DNA from: Topomyia yanbarensis
Taxonomy: Eukaryota; Arthropoda; Insecta; Diptera; Culicidae
Direction: 5' to 3'
DNA: 64,000 nucleotides
Assembly: GCF_030247195.1 (NCBI RefSeq)
Contig: NC_080670.1
Span: 96,680,401 to 96,744,400 of the forward strand
The first letter of the stretch is position 1. Each line of letters begins with the position of its first letter. This document shows, piece by piece, positions 1-8,788 of this stretch. The position numbers and the translations under genes are program-made. The notes below the pieces were generated by a model. The model saw only the letters and a list, made by a program, of their open reading frames with translations, made no database searches and was not told the DNA's origin.

Positions 1-273
1 CATACATACATACATACATACATACATACATACATACATACATACATACATACATACATACATACATACATACATACATACATACATACATACATACATA
101 CATACATACATACATACATACATACATACATACATACATACATACATACATACATACATACATACATACATACATACATACATACATACATACATACATA
201 CATACATACATACATACATACATACATACATACATACATACATACATACATACATACATACATACATACATAC
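1..273. repeat. (CATA)n microsatellite, 5' flank of E1
   Basis: This is an uninterrupted CATA tetranucleotide array of about 68 units that begins before the window. It ends at the first base of the ORF1 zinc-knuckle coding sequence of E1, and the same repeat resumes directly after the E1 poly-A at 4570. E1 therefore sits inside a CATA array, as is known for Waldo-type R1-clade elements that target ACAY repeats. Confidence 0.97.
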
Positions 274-417
274 AAATGCGGAGAGACGGGCCATCTTGCG
301 AGAGACTGCACGCAGAGGCCGAAGTGCTTGCTTTGCACCCCAGCGGAAGGAAACGACCATCAGACGGGTGGCTTTAAATGCCCAGCGTACAAGAAGGCGA
401 CTGCAGGCCAACGGTGA
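274..417 (+). pseudogene. E1 ORF1 3' fragment: zinc knuckles of the gag-like protein
   Basis: Only the last 47 codons of ORF1 remain. The frame opens directly out of the CATA array with KCGETGHLARDC, a CX2CX4HX4C knuckle, followed by a further CX2C pair (CLLC) and a short basic tail. It stops at TGA 415-417, whose last base is the A of the ORF2 ATG. In the family, ORF1 binds the element RNA and forms the ribonucleoprotein. The 5' break lies at the microsatellite boundary, as expected for 5' truncation during target-primed reverse transcription. There is no start codon, so this is not a functional gene. Confidence 0.85.
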
Positions 418-3416
418 TGGAGATGACCCAGATAAACCTGAATCACTGTGATACCGCACAGCAACTGTTGTGGCAGTCTACGACAGAAACTATGTGCGAT
501 GTCGCTTTGATCGCAGAGCCTTATCAAGTCCCCCCTAATAACGGTAACTGGGTGGCGGATAGATCAGGAACCGCAGCGATACAAGTAATGGGAAGATTCC
601 CTATCCAAGAAGTGGTAGAACGTTCCTATGAGGGTTTCGTGATAGCCAAAATCAACGGCATCTTCGTATGTAGCTGTTACGCTCCCCCAAGGTGGACAGT
701 AGAGCAGTTCAGCCTAATGCTGGAGCAGTTAACCGAGCAGTTGATCGATCGGAAGCCGGTAGTCATTGGTGGTGACTTCAACGCCTGGGCTGTGGAATGG
801 GGCAGTAGAGTAACCAACACAAGAGGGTGTATCCTGCAGGAAGCTCTAGCGAAGTTAGACGTACGATTGTGCAATGAAGGCTCTGTTAGTACATTTCGGA
901 GAGACGGGAGGGAGTCCATCATAGACGTCACATTCTGTAGTCCCTCATTGACGGCGAACATGGATTGGAGAGTATGCGAAACGTATACGCATAGTGACCA
1001 CCAGGAGATTCGCTACCGTATCGGCCAACGGAACCCCGCGGCAGTACAGAGAAGGGTGACCGGCGAACGAAAGTGGAAGACGAAAGCCTTCAACAAAGAC
1101 CTCTTTGTTGAGGTACTTCGGCCGAACGGCGGGATCGAGAACGTGGATGCGGCTGACCTAACAAGAAGGATTGTGGCGGCTTGTGACGCCACAATGCCGC
1201 GAAAACTGGAACCACGCAACAAACGGCGTCCAGCTTACTGGTGGAACGAGACGCTTAGTACGTTACGCGCTGCTTGTCTCAGAGCCAGAAGGCGGGCCCA
1301 AAGAGCAAGGTCGGAACCAGATAGAGAAGAGCATAAGGCATCGTTTCGGGAAGCTAGGGCCGCTCTAAAACGGGAGATCAGACTTAGCAAGTCAGAGTGC
1401 CACAAGGAGCTATGCCGAGAAGTAGGCGCCAATCCCTGGGGTGACGCATACCGAGTCGTGATGGCGAAAATGAAGGGTCCGACGACGCCAGCCGAAATGT
1501 GTCCGAGCAAGCTGAAGATAATCGTCGAGGGTCTTTTCCCTAAGCACGACCCAACTATATGGCCACCGTCACCGCACGGCGAGGAAGAAGGAACAAACAT
1601 GGATCGGCAAGTGACTAACGACGAGCTAGTAGAAGCATCGAAGCGCCTAAAACCAAAGAAAGCCCCTGGTCCGGATGGAATACCAAACGTGGTACTGAAA
1701 GCTGCGATCCTGGCATATCCGGACATGTTCAGGATAGTGATGCAGAAGTGCCTAAATGAAGGCAACTTCCCCGAAATGTGGAAGGTCCAGAAGCTGGTGT
1801 TGCTGCCGAAGCCAGGGAAGCCACCTGGCGACCCGACCTCGTACAGACCCATATGCCTGCTGGATACACTCGGAAAACTCCTGGAAAGGATCATTCTTAA
1901 CAGGTTGACGAAATTCACGGAAGGTGAGCGCGGACTGTCCAAGATGCAGTTTGGTTTCCGCAAAGGAGCATCGACAGTGGATGCAATTCGGATAGTGCTC
2001 GAGAGTGCCGAGAAGTCATCTAAACAGAAGCGAAGAGGAGATCGATACTGCGCTGTGGTCACGATAGATGTGAAGAACGCGTTCAACAGTGCCAGCTGGG
2101 AAGCCATCGCTGCAGCGCTGCATAGAATGAGGGTTCCCGACTATCTGTGCCAGATCCTGAAGAGCTACTTTCAGAGCAGAGTGCTACTGTACGAGACGAG
2201 CGAAGGACAGAAGTCATTGCGCGTCACAGCGGGCGTTCCTCAGGGATCCATTCTCGGTCCAACCCTTTGGAACGGGATGTACGATGGGGTGTTAACGCTG
2301 CAGCTGCCTAGGAAAGTGAAAATCGTAGGTTTCGCGGACGACGTGTCACTAACGGTGATGGGTGAGACACTTGAAGAAGTGGAGGTGTCGGTGACGGAGA
2401 CAATAGACGCGATCGAGAGCTGGATGAACGGGGTCAAGCTGCAAATAGCTCACCACAAGACGGAGGTGTTGTTGGTCAGTAACTGCAGATCGGTCCAACG
2501 GATGCAGATCGACGTCGGAGGGCACGTGATTGCATCGAAACGTGCATTGAAGCAATTGGGAGTTATAATCGACGACCGGTTGAGCTTCAACAACCACGTT
2601 GATTACGCCTGTGAAAAGTCGGCGAAGGCAACGAACGCAATAGCGAGAATCATGCTAAACGTCGGCGGTCCGAGAAGCAGCACGAGACGTCTGCTATCTA
2701 CTGTTTCGTCATCGATACTCCGATATGGGGTTCCTGCCTGGAGTGCTGCGCTGAAAACCAAGCGGAACCGTGAAAAGCTAAACAGGACATTCCGACTGAT
2801 GGCCGTACGAGTCGCGAGTGCCTACAGAACAATATCGTCGGAGGCAGTATGCGTTATCGCCGGGATGATCCCCATCTGCATTACCCTGGCGGAGGACGTG
2901 GAATGCTATCAGCGGAGAAATGCACGTAACGCTAGGAGACAGGTTCGGGCGGACTCGTTGGCTAAATGGCAACAGGAGTGGGACAACGCGGAGAAAGGAA
3001 GGTGGACCCACCGACTCATCCCAAATGTATCGGCCTGGGTACATAGGAAACATGGAGAGGTGAACTTCCATTTGACGCAGTTTTTGTCCGGGCACGGATG
3101 CTTCCGGAAGTACTTGCATCGGTTTGGACATGCTTCGTCACCCTTTTGCCCGGGTTGTGCGACCGTGCAGGATACACCGGAACACGCGGTCTTCGAATGC
3201 CCTAGATTCGAAGAAGTTCGTAGGGGTATACCTGGTATGACAGCGGACAATATCGTCGAAGAGATGTGCCGTGACGAACATACCTGGGACGCTGTCAACA
3301 GAGTGGTCTCGAGCATACTCTCCGAGTTGCAGAGGAAGTGGCGTAGAGACCAACAAGAAACCGCAAATCGGGTTTCGAGAGAAATTCCGCCGCCGGGGAA
3401 CTCTCCAACTGTGTAG
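417..3416 (+). CDS. E1 ORF2: endonuclease-reverse transcriptase, R1 clade, intact
   Basis: This is a 999-residue polyprotein. The ATG at 417 is chosen because it overlaps the ORF1 stop (TGATG) and precedes the conserved TQINLNHC opening; 13 in-frame codons upstream belong to ORF1 sequence. The APE-type endonuclease covers roughly residues 1-220, with GDFNAW near 120 and SDH near 193. The reverse transcriptase follows, with APGPDG near 416, a TIDVKNAF block, AGVPQGSILGP and the catalytic FADD near 638. A C-terminal CCHC finger (CPGC...H...C) lies near 911. No stop or frameshift is visible. The protein should nick the target and copy element RNA onto it. The last codons run into the first unit of the 3' UTR tandem repeat. 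Length is typical of the clade. Confidence 0.93.
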   Translation: MEMTQINLNHCDTAQQLLWQSTTETMCDVALIAEPYQVPPNNGNWVADRSGTAAIQVMGRFPIQEVVERSYEGFVIAKINGIFVCSCYAPPRWTVEQFSLMLEQLTEQLIDRKPVVIGGDFNAWAVEWGSRVTNTRGCILQEALAKLDVRLCNEGSVSTFRRDGRESIIDVTFCSPSLTANMDWRVCETYTHSDHQEIRYRIGQRNPAAVQRRVTGERKWKTKAFNKDLFVEVLRPNGGIENVDAADLTRRIVAACDATMPRKLEPRNKRRPAYWWNETLSTLRAACLRARRRAQRARSEPDREEHKASFREARAALKREIRLSKSECHKELCREVGANPWGDAYRVVMAKMKGPTTPAEMCPSKLKIIVEGLFPKHDPTIWPPSPHGEEEGTNMDRQVTNDELVEASKRLKPKKAPGPDGIPNVVLKAAILAYPDMFRIVMQKCLNEGNFPEMWKVQKLVLLPKPGKPPGDPTSYRPICLLDTLGKLLERIILNRLTKFTEGERGLSKMQFGFRKGASTVDAIRIVLESAEKSSKQKRRGDRYCAVVTIDVKNAFNSASWEAIAAALHRMRVPDYLCQILKSYFQSRVLLYETSEGQKSLRVTAGVPQGSILGPTLWNGMYDGVLTLQLPRKVKIVGFADDVSLTVMGETLEEVEVSVTETIDAIESWMNGVKLQIAHHKTEVLLVSNCRSVQRMQIDVGGHVIASKRALKQLGVIIDDRLSFNNHVDYACEKSAKATNAIARIMLNVGGPRSSTRRLLSTVSSSILRYGVPAWSAALKTKRNREKLNRTFRLMAVRVASAYRTISSEAVCVIAGMIPICITLAEDVECYQRRNARNARRQVRADSLAKWQQEWDNAEKGRWTHRLIPNVSAWVHRKHGEVNFHLTQFLSGHGCFRKYLHRFGHASSPFCPGCATVQDTPEHAVFECPRFEEVRRGIPGMTADNIVEEMCRDEHTWDAVNRVVSSILSELQRKWRRDQQETANRVSREIPPPGNSPTV

Positions 3417-4110
3417 ACTAGGTCCACCGCCGGGGACCAGTTGAGTAGTGCGTGATGTAGCACCGAGTTGGGTCGTCGGGGCGCCTGGGAACCGGACGTC
3501 AAGCTTCACCGGAATCGCTGAACCGACCTCGACATCCTTCCGGGTAGCTCGTGAGTAGGCTATATCCACCGCCGGGGATTGGACCGAGTAGACCGCGTCG
3601 CAGAGCTAGCAGTGAGTCGCTGGGGCGCCGGTGAACCGGAAGTTACGCTCCAACCGGAATCGCCGGATAGACCTCAGCACCTACTGTATGGCCCGTTGAG
3701 TAGGCTAGATCCACCGCCGGGGACTAGATCGAGTAGATCGGGCGAAACGGAACGAGAGGAAGCCAAAGAGCTCATGAAATTGTGGTGCTAAAACAAAAGA
3801 AGAATCGGTACCGGGGGAGCCTCCTTCGCCGGGGAACTCTCCGTCGGCGTAAGCTAGATCCACCGCCGGGGACTAGACTGAGTAGACCGCGACGAAATAC
3901 CACCAGTCGCAGGTCTTCGGGGCAACAGCGAACCGGACGCTCTGCTCCACCGGAATCGCCGAACTGACCTCGACATCTGGTTGGTTGGCTCGGTTTCGGG
4001 AGAACTTCTCTCGCCGGGGAATTCTCCGTCGGAGTAGGCTAGGTCCATCGTCGGGGACTAGACCGAGTAGTTCGCGAACAAGTCTGGTGCTCAAAGAGTA
4101 AACGGTGTTG
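3416..4110 (+). repeat. E1 3' UTR long-period tandem repeats
   Basis: The core 'CTAGATCCACCGCCGGGGA' followed by a GTAGACCGCG-like segment recurs five times with small changes, near 3416, 3557, 3701, 3852 and 4036. Spacing is about 141, 144, 151 and 184 bp. Units also share a CCGGAATCGCC block and a GGGAACTCTCC block. The first unit overlaps the end of ORF2. No coding role is apparent; the repeats probably arose by slippage within the element. Confidence 0.85.
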
Positions 4111-4385
4111 AATGGTGCGAGAAGAGAGTTGCGGTGCTAACCGGCACAAGCGAGCCGCAGGGCTCGGTGAAATAGACAGTCAGAAGTTTGCCGCTCAGAC
4201 TGTGCTCGTAGGGGAGGAGTACTAAGCCTCGACTCACAGCCAGCTTCCCAACTGCCATGCAGAGCTTGCCAGTCTGTGTGGATGGTAGAGAATTGGTGGT
4301 GTGTAGAGGAGTGGGGCTGTCACCCTACGGAAGAAACGAACTAGTAAGCAGTTGAATTAGAGTGCGTGCTATGCACATAAAAACC

Positions 4386-4423
4386 CCTCCCCGAAGTAAT
4401 GCCGTAAGGTAGTGCCGGGGAGG
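4386..4423 (+). promoter_or_regulatory. E1 3' UTR nested stem-loop with GNRA loop
   Basis: An 8-bp perfect outer stem (CCTCCCCG 4386-4393 with CGGGGAGG 4416-4423) encloses an inner stem TGCC/GGTA closed by GTAA, a GNRA tetraloop. The same architecture occurs in E2, E3 and E4 with different stem bases. In related R1-clade elements the 3' UTR RNA is needed for recognition by the reverse transcriptase. The role here is inferred. Confidence 0.7.
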
Positions 4424-4569
4424 AATCAGGTTCCGGGCAAGAACAGTGGTTTTTAGCGGGTCGGGTGATGGCAGCCCAAACCCGTTCCCTGACAATGGGG
4501 TTTTTGTACATTTTTCCTCACTCAGGGTTTTGCTGAAAATTTTTTTACTGCTCTCAAAAAAAAAAAAAA

Positions 4570-4686
4570 CATACATACATACATACATACATACATACAT
4601 ACATACATACATACATGCATACATACATACATACATACATACATACATACATACATGCACACATACATACACACATACATACACAC
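4570..4686. repeat. (CATA)n / (CACA)n tract 3' of E1, start of X1
   Basis: The CATA array resumes right after the E1 poly-A, with two CATG variants, and grades into CACA/CATA repeats. It then joins the conserved module of dispersed repeat family F (4687-4797). This tract is the left end of the 3.86-kb direct repeat X1. Confidence 0.95.
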
Positions 4687-4797
4687 AGATATTTTGCGAT
4701 CTCGGCGAACTGAGTCGAATGTTATATGAGACTCGGCCCTCCGGGCCTCGGTTAGAAAATCGGTTTTTGGAGCAATTGCATAACCTTTCTATATGAG
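4687..4797 (+). repeat. Dispersed repeat family F, terminal module
   Basis: The module runs from GATCTCGGCGAACTGAGTCGA through CTCGGCCCTCCGGGCCTCGG to a TTTCTATATGAGA(C/A)AGGCAAAA end. The GC-rich core folds as GGCCC-TCC-GGGCC. The upstream CA/CATA tract belongs to the repeat and is where E1 and E2 are inserted. Six other copies or partial copies occur in the window. Confidence 0.85.
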
Positions 4798-5589
4798 ACA
4801 GGCAAAAGAATAATATTTAATTAGCTTAATCAGTATGAGTTCAATGTTATCTTCATATGATTATATTTTGAAATGTTGGTGGAATGGGTTTGAAAGTGGA
4901 GGGAATGGGGGGGTTAGTAGAGTGGGAGTGGAGGATGCGTCAGAAATCCTTCATCTTATTTCGGTATACGGGGTGGATGAAGGAAATGTGGGCGTGAGGG
5001 TGGTCCAAGGGGAGTGATGAAGGAGGGAGATGTAAGGGCAAGGCAAGGGGGGAGGGGCGGCGACGCAATACTCAACTGCATATTTGCCTTCCATTTGAGA
5101 CTTGATTTGAGAATTTTGGTTCAGTCATCACCGAAGAACCGATGTGACTTTATTTGTGGAATATGCCCGGAATTCCGGACTTCTGGAATCGTCGATAGTG
5201 GACAATATATTCAAAGAATGTTTGATTGGCAATCAGTGATCTAGATCTGCGATTAGAAGTAATTTGGCGCCCATTTCAATAGTTTTTAACCTCTGAGGTA
5301 TTACGATTGTTCCGATTTTTATGGGAAATTCCAGTGTATCCTTACTAACACCCCTGTAACTCCGGAAGCAAGAGTCAGAACCGAATGAAATTCAGCAGCA
5401 GTCAATGGTATTACTGTATCTTTTATTTGAAATCAAGTTTGTAAAAATCGGTAGAGAATTCGCTGGGGAATGGGTGTGATATTAGCTTAGGAACTTGGCG
5501 GGTTCGCCAGGGGCGTCATGAACCATAGGTGGCTAATGTGATCAAAGCTGCTTTGATTGATCATTAGTGATCCAGACCCGCAAACTAGG

Positions 5590-5968
5590 GTAATGTTACA
5601 TCAATTTTAATATGTTTTACATCATTTGAACATCATGGTGGTACCAGTTTATATGGGAATTTGCTGTGTGACCGCACTCTTCAACCCGTAACTCCGAAAC
5701 CGGAACAACTAAAAATTCAATAGCAGCTTATGGGAGCGTTACACCTTTCAGATGAAACTAAGTTTGTGAAAATCGGTTCAGCCATCTCTGAGAAAATTGT
5801 GTGAGTTTAAATGACACACACATACTCACACACATACACACACACAGACATTTGCCGATCTCGACGAACTGAATCGAATGGTGTATGACACTCGGCCCTC
5901 CGGGCCTCGGTTAAAAAGTCGATTTTTACAGTGATTGCATAGGCTTTCTTTATATGAGAAAGGCAAAA
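5590..5968 (+). repeat. Dispersed repeat family F, longer copy in X1
   Basis: This copy carries, in order, a TATATGGGAATTTGCTGTGTGA block, CCGTAACTCCGAAACCGGA, GTGAAAATCGGTTCAGCCATC, a short CA-rich tract, GCCGATCTCGACGAACTGAA, the CTCGGCCCTCCGGGCCTCGG core and the ATATGAGAAAGGCAAAA end. The reverse complement of the same order is found at 50025-50340. It is non-coding and looks like a non-autonomous interspersed repeat of unknown class. Confidence 0.8.
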
Positions 5969-7559
5969 AATATGAAGGTATTTGCTGATTCAGATCAATT
6001 TATGTTATGGTACGGTTTTTGTTGGAAATTTTGTACAATTGTGATTCGCTGGTTGGGTTGACAGATGTTAAAACTGGTCAAAGGGGATGTTATTAGTACA
6101 AGTTCATCTGCTCATAACTCTAGCTGTTGTCAGTTTTATTGTCGAATTGAACTTATCATGAGAATTTGACATTCAGATGTTTATACAGCAATTAGTATAT
6201 AAAAATATATAGGCCGCTATTTTTAAAACAAAACTATTCACTAAATAATGATAATACATATAGTTGAGATCAATTATATTGTCTATTTATTGATGTAGAT
6301 GACTCTATTTTATATTCTTCTTAATGAAAATTATATTCTTCTTAATGAAAATTAACGATGAAACGTCTACCTGTTCAATAATGAAAAAATAATTAGAATC
6401 GGCCAACAAACCATTGAGATATGTCCTTTTGAAGTAAACATTCCAACTTTTATCCATTTTTTTTAATTTACACATTATATTTAACGTTTGGTAGACAACC
6501 CTATTTTCATATTTTTTCAGCGCGCCATATAAATATCACCTTTTGTACATTATATTTATGTAATTAAATGGTAAGGTTTTCCTTTAAAAACCGCGACACG
6601 TATAAACGATCTAAATAGTCAATGGACAAACATGGATTCACGCTTGAAGTCTGGTAGAAAACCTATCTATGACCGCATACCACATCCAAACCGTTATAAA
6701 TTTCGATTCCATCAATGAAATATTTTCAAACTTGCAGGGGATATACTTGATTACTTTATCTTTCTAATGCCATATACTAAATAAGTAGACTAATATTTTT
6801 TGTTTATAGAGATAGGACCAAACCCGTGGGTGTTTGCTGGTAGCCTTATGAAACGTGTTATGAAACTTCAAATTGCAATTTCTCTCGAATCTCTCGATGG
6901 ATCATTTTGAAATTCACTGAGAAGATGCTTTGATACTGTATCTATCGAATGCCGTATGACAAATTTATGGTCATTTTATTTTGTTAATAACGGTTTTAGG
7001 AACACCGTGAATAACCTATATCTGACACAAATAATCATTTAATGACATTACGAGGTGAAAAAAATACATTTTAGCTACGTATCCGCCGCCATCGAGTGCG
7101 GCATCTCACCCGCAATTTTGATGCGGTATCTCTCCCAATTGTATGAGAGAGATGCCGTACGACGACATTTTCTCTGAAATTATGGATGACAGTGCTCATG
7201 ATCAGGATGCCTTCTAAAATGTCCCAGTTATTCAACCGATGCATGATTTAACAAAAAAATCGAAAAATTAAAAAAAACGAAATTTTAATGTGGTATTGAA
7301 AAATTTTTGGCGCCCCATGATACAACCGGACCCACATAATTCTTAATAAAATTTTCGTGAGTTAATAATAAGGATTACTTTACATCTCCAGTGTTGTAAT
7401 TCTTTGAAATACAAACTCACAATATCATATTTCCGTATAAAAGTGGCCCTATATATGAGATATAGAAAATGCGGTATCTCACTCGACGCGGCATCTCTCC
7501 CGAAACCACCCTAGTGAAATGTAATGTTTATGAAATCCAAAAGAAAAGCACTTGAGACT
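5969..7559. other. AT-rich spacer in X1, no gene seen
   Basis: No coding frame of interest is present. One recognisable feature is a set of short phrases, GCGGCATCTCACCCGC, GCGGTATCTCTCCC and GAGAGATGCCGTACG near 7098-7161 and again near 7470-7501, which recur in direct and inverted form. The same spacer is repeated at about 15590-17155 in X2. Confidence 0.6.
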
Positions 7560-7564
7560 CACGT

Positions 7565-7700
7565 GTAGGGTTCGTCGCGGTGCAGATGTGGGCGGTAAAT
7601 GGATAGTCCGCACCGCAACCGCAAAAAAATAATAAAACCGCATCGCTTAGCGCAAACGCATTGCATTTACCGAACCGCACCGCGCGGTAATTCGGTAAAA
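7565..7700. repeat. GC-rich CCGCACCGC-type subterminal repeat patch
   Basis: Short phrases such as CGCACCGCAACCGC and ACCGAACCGCACCGCGCGG are clustered within AT-rich DNA. A matching cluster occurs in X2 and again at 18345-18422. Clustered short subterminal repeats are usual near hAT-type transposon ends, but I cannot define terminal inverted repeats, so the class is uncertain. Confidence 0.45.
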
Positions 7701-7810
7701 ATCATGTATTTTAAAAATTGTGCTGAAAAATTATTGATTTGTTTTGTATAGCCATATATAGTAAAATGTTATTTACACGAAAATTATCTTTGACGGACTC
7801 CTCAGAATGA

Positions 7811-7860
7811 AAAACTTGCAAAGTTGAACATTTATGAAAATATTCAACTTTGCAAGTTTT
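7811..7860. repeat. Perfect 18-bp inverted repeat (hairpin)
   Basis: AAAACTTGCAAAGTTGAA at 7811-7828 is the exact reverse complement of 7843-7860, with a 14-nt loop. It recurs in X2 at about 17408-17457. No rho-independent terminator meaning applies in a eukaryote; it may be part of a foldback repeat. Confidence 0.8.
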
Positions 7861-7865
7861 ATTAA

Positions 7866-8160
7866 GAGAGGTAAGGGTTTTGGCGTGAAAAAACACTTTT
7901 TCTCGACTTTTTTTAAACTTTGCGTGAAGCGAACTGATCAAAATTTCTGTACATTATAGTGTATCATTTCAATAACATGCTGTATTTTTTCCATGTAAAA
8001 ATATCGACAAACGACTCGGTGACGAAGCTTTTTGTAGAATGTCTCTGGAAAAACATGATTTGCGGTGTTACCTGCCATTCAAAAACTACTTAACCGATTT
8101 CTTTCAAACTTTGTATACTGATTCTATGTAAAAATACCTAACCCCTACGTTAAAGTTTCG
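7866..8160. repeat. Dispersed repeat family H, copy in X1
   Basis: This stretch (GTAAGGGTTTTGGCGTG, GTGAAGCGAACTGATCAAAA, GCGGTGTTACCTGCCATTCA, AAAACTACTTAACCGATTTC) matches X2 and the diverged, inverted-repeat-bounded element at 41955-42605. It is non-coding. Confidence 0.75.
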
Positions 8161-8634
8161 AGATAGATTTTCAATATAGGCAAAAACTGTCCAAACTATG
8201 CAAAATTTGGCATCTGGGTTAACTTTGAGACTTGTCACAATATGAAGGAAGACCTTAAGGGAGACTTTGAGAAACACAATAAAAATCGCAACTAACTGTA
8301 GGGCAACTAACTTCGAAAGCTTTACTTTCAAAAAGTTACAAAATACTCCCAACTGAAAAATATTATTTGTTAATTTGGTAGAAAATTCCCAGTTGGACGA
8401 ACGATGGAAGCACGCGAAAAAAACATTTTTAACTCCGCTAGCGAATGACGGATCTCAATAGTAGCACGTCTGTAATAACATACGTACATGGAACTATTGA
8501 GAACCAGAGCTACAGGTCCAAAGCCCTGGTAAAGGAGGATGGTTGTGATGATCTGGGCCGAGATCACCACGTAAAGCAAGGTAGGGCATAACCCCAATTC
8601 CAAGGCGTGACGCAACCCGTGCCGAGGGATGAGT

Positions 8635-8711
8635 GATCGAGGGGGTGAAAAAGATGCTCGATCGTTAACGGAGCCTGTGGGGTAACGGGGTGGCCTGTGC
8701 AACCCCCACAG
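8635..8711 (+). promoter_or_regulatory. E2 5' UTR paired hairpins
   Basis: GATCGAG 8635-8641 pairs with CTCGATC 8657-8663, and CTGTGGGG 8675-8682 pairs with CCCCACAG 8704-8711. Both stems are kept in E3 (35249-35277 and 35289-35316), where the loop of the second is 12 nt instead of 21 nt. Conservation of the stems with loss in the loop suggests an RNA structure in the 5' UTR. Its function is unknown. Confidence 0.6.
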
Positions 8712-8788
8712 TAAGCGTCCCTTACCACGCTAATGCGGAGCTCTGGCGTGGCGGACATATATTTCTCGCGCTACTCGTGGGACTATAC

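Larger units (their letters stand above)
274..4569 (+). mobile_element. E1: 5'-truncated R1-clade (Waldo-like) non-LTR retrotransposon in (CATA)n
   Basis: The element runs from the last zinc knuckles of ORF1, through a complete ORF2 and a ~1.15-kb 3' UTR, to a 13-nt A-run. It is flanked on both sides by (CATA)n. Assignment to the R1 clade rests on the ORF2 plan: APE endonuclease, reverse transcriptase with FADD, then a C-terminal CCHC finger after an HLTQFLSGHGCF block. Known Waldo elements insert into ACAY microsatellites, which fits the flanks. Most of ORF1 and the 5' UTR are missing, so this copy is probably not autonomous even though ORF2 is open. It is only distantly related to E2, E3 and E4. 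Confidence 0.88.
4570..8430 (+). repeat. X1: left copy of a ~3.86-kb direct repeat flanking E2
   Basis: From the CATA tract to 8430 the sequence matches 14163-18027 (X2) almost base for base, with scattered substitutions and small indels; I estimate about 99% identity by eye. X1 ends exactly where E2 begins, and X2 begins exactly at the end of the E2 poly-A. The contents are family-F repeats, AT-rich spacer, a CCGCACCGC-rich patch and an 18-bp perfect hairpin. No gene was found. Confidence 0.93.

Noticed and set aside
1235..2107. 290-codon minus-strand frame (and similar long antisense frames over E2 and E3 ORF2)
   Set aside because: It is a shadow of the reverse transcriptase frame; its sequence mirrors the ORF2 codons and has no domain of its own.
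4325..4684. Long frames coding MYVC or HTYI repeats over the CATA tracts (also near 14049-14322)
   Set aside because: They are translations of the microsatellite in all frames and carry no domain.
8104..8352. 82-codon minus-strand frame in X1, extended to 109 codons in X2
   Set aside because: AT-rich composition, no motif, and the frame differs between two near-identical copies.
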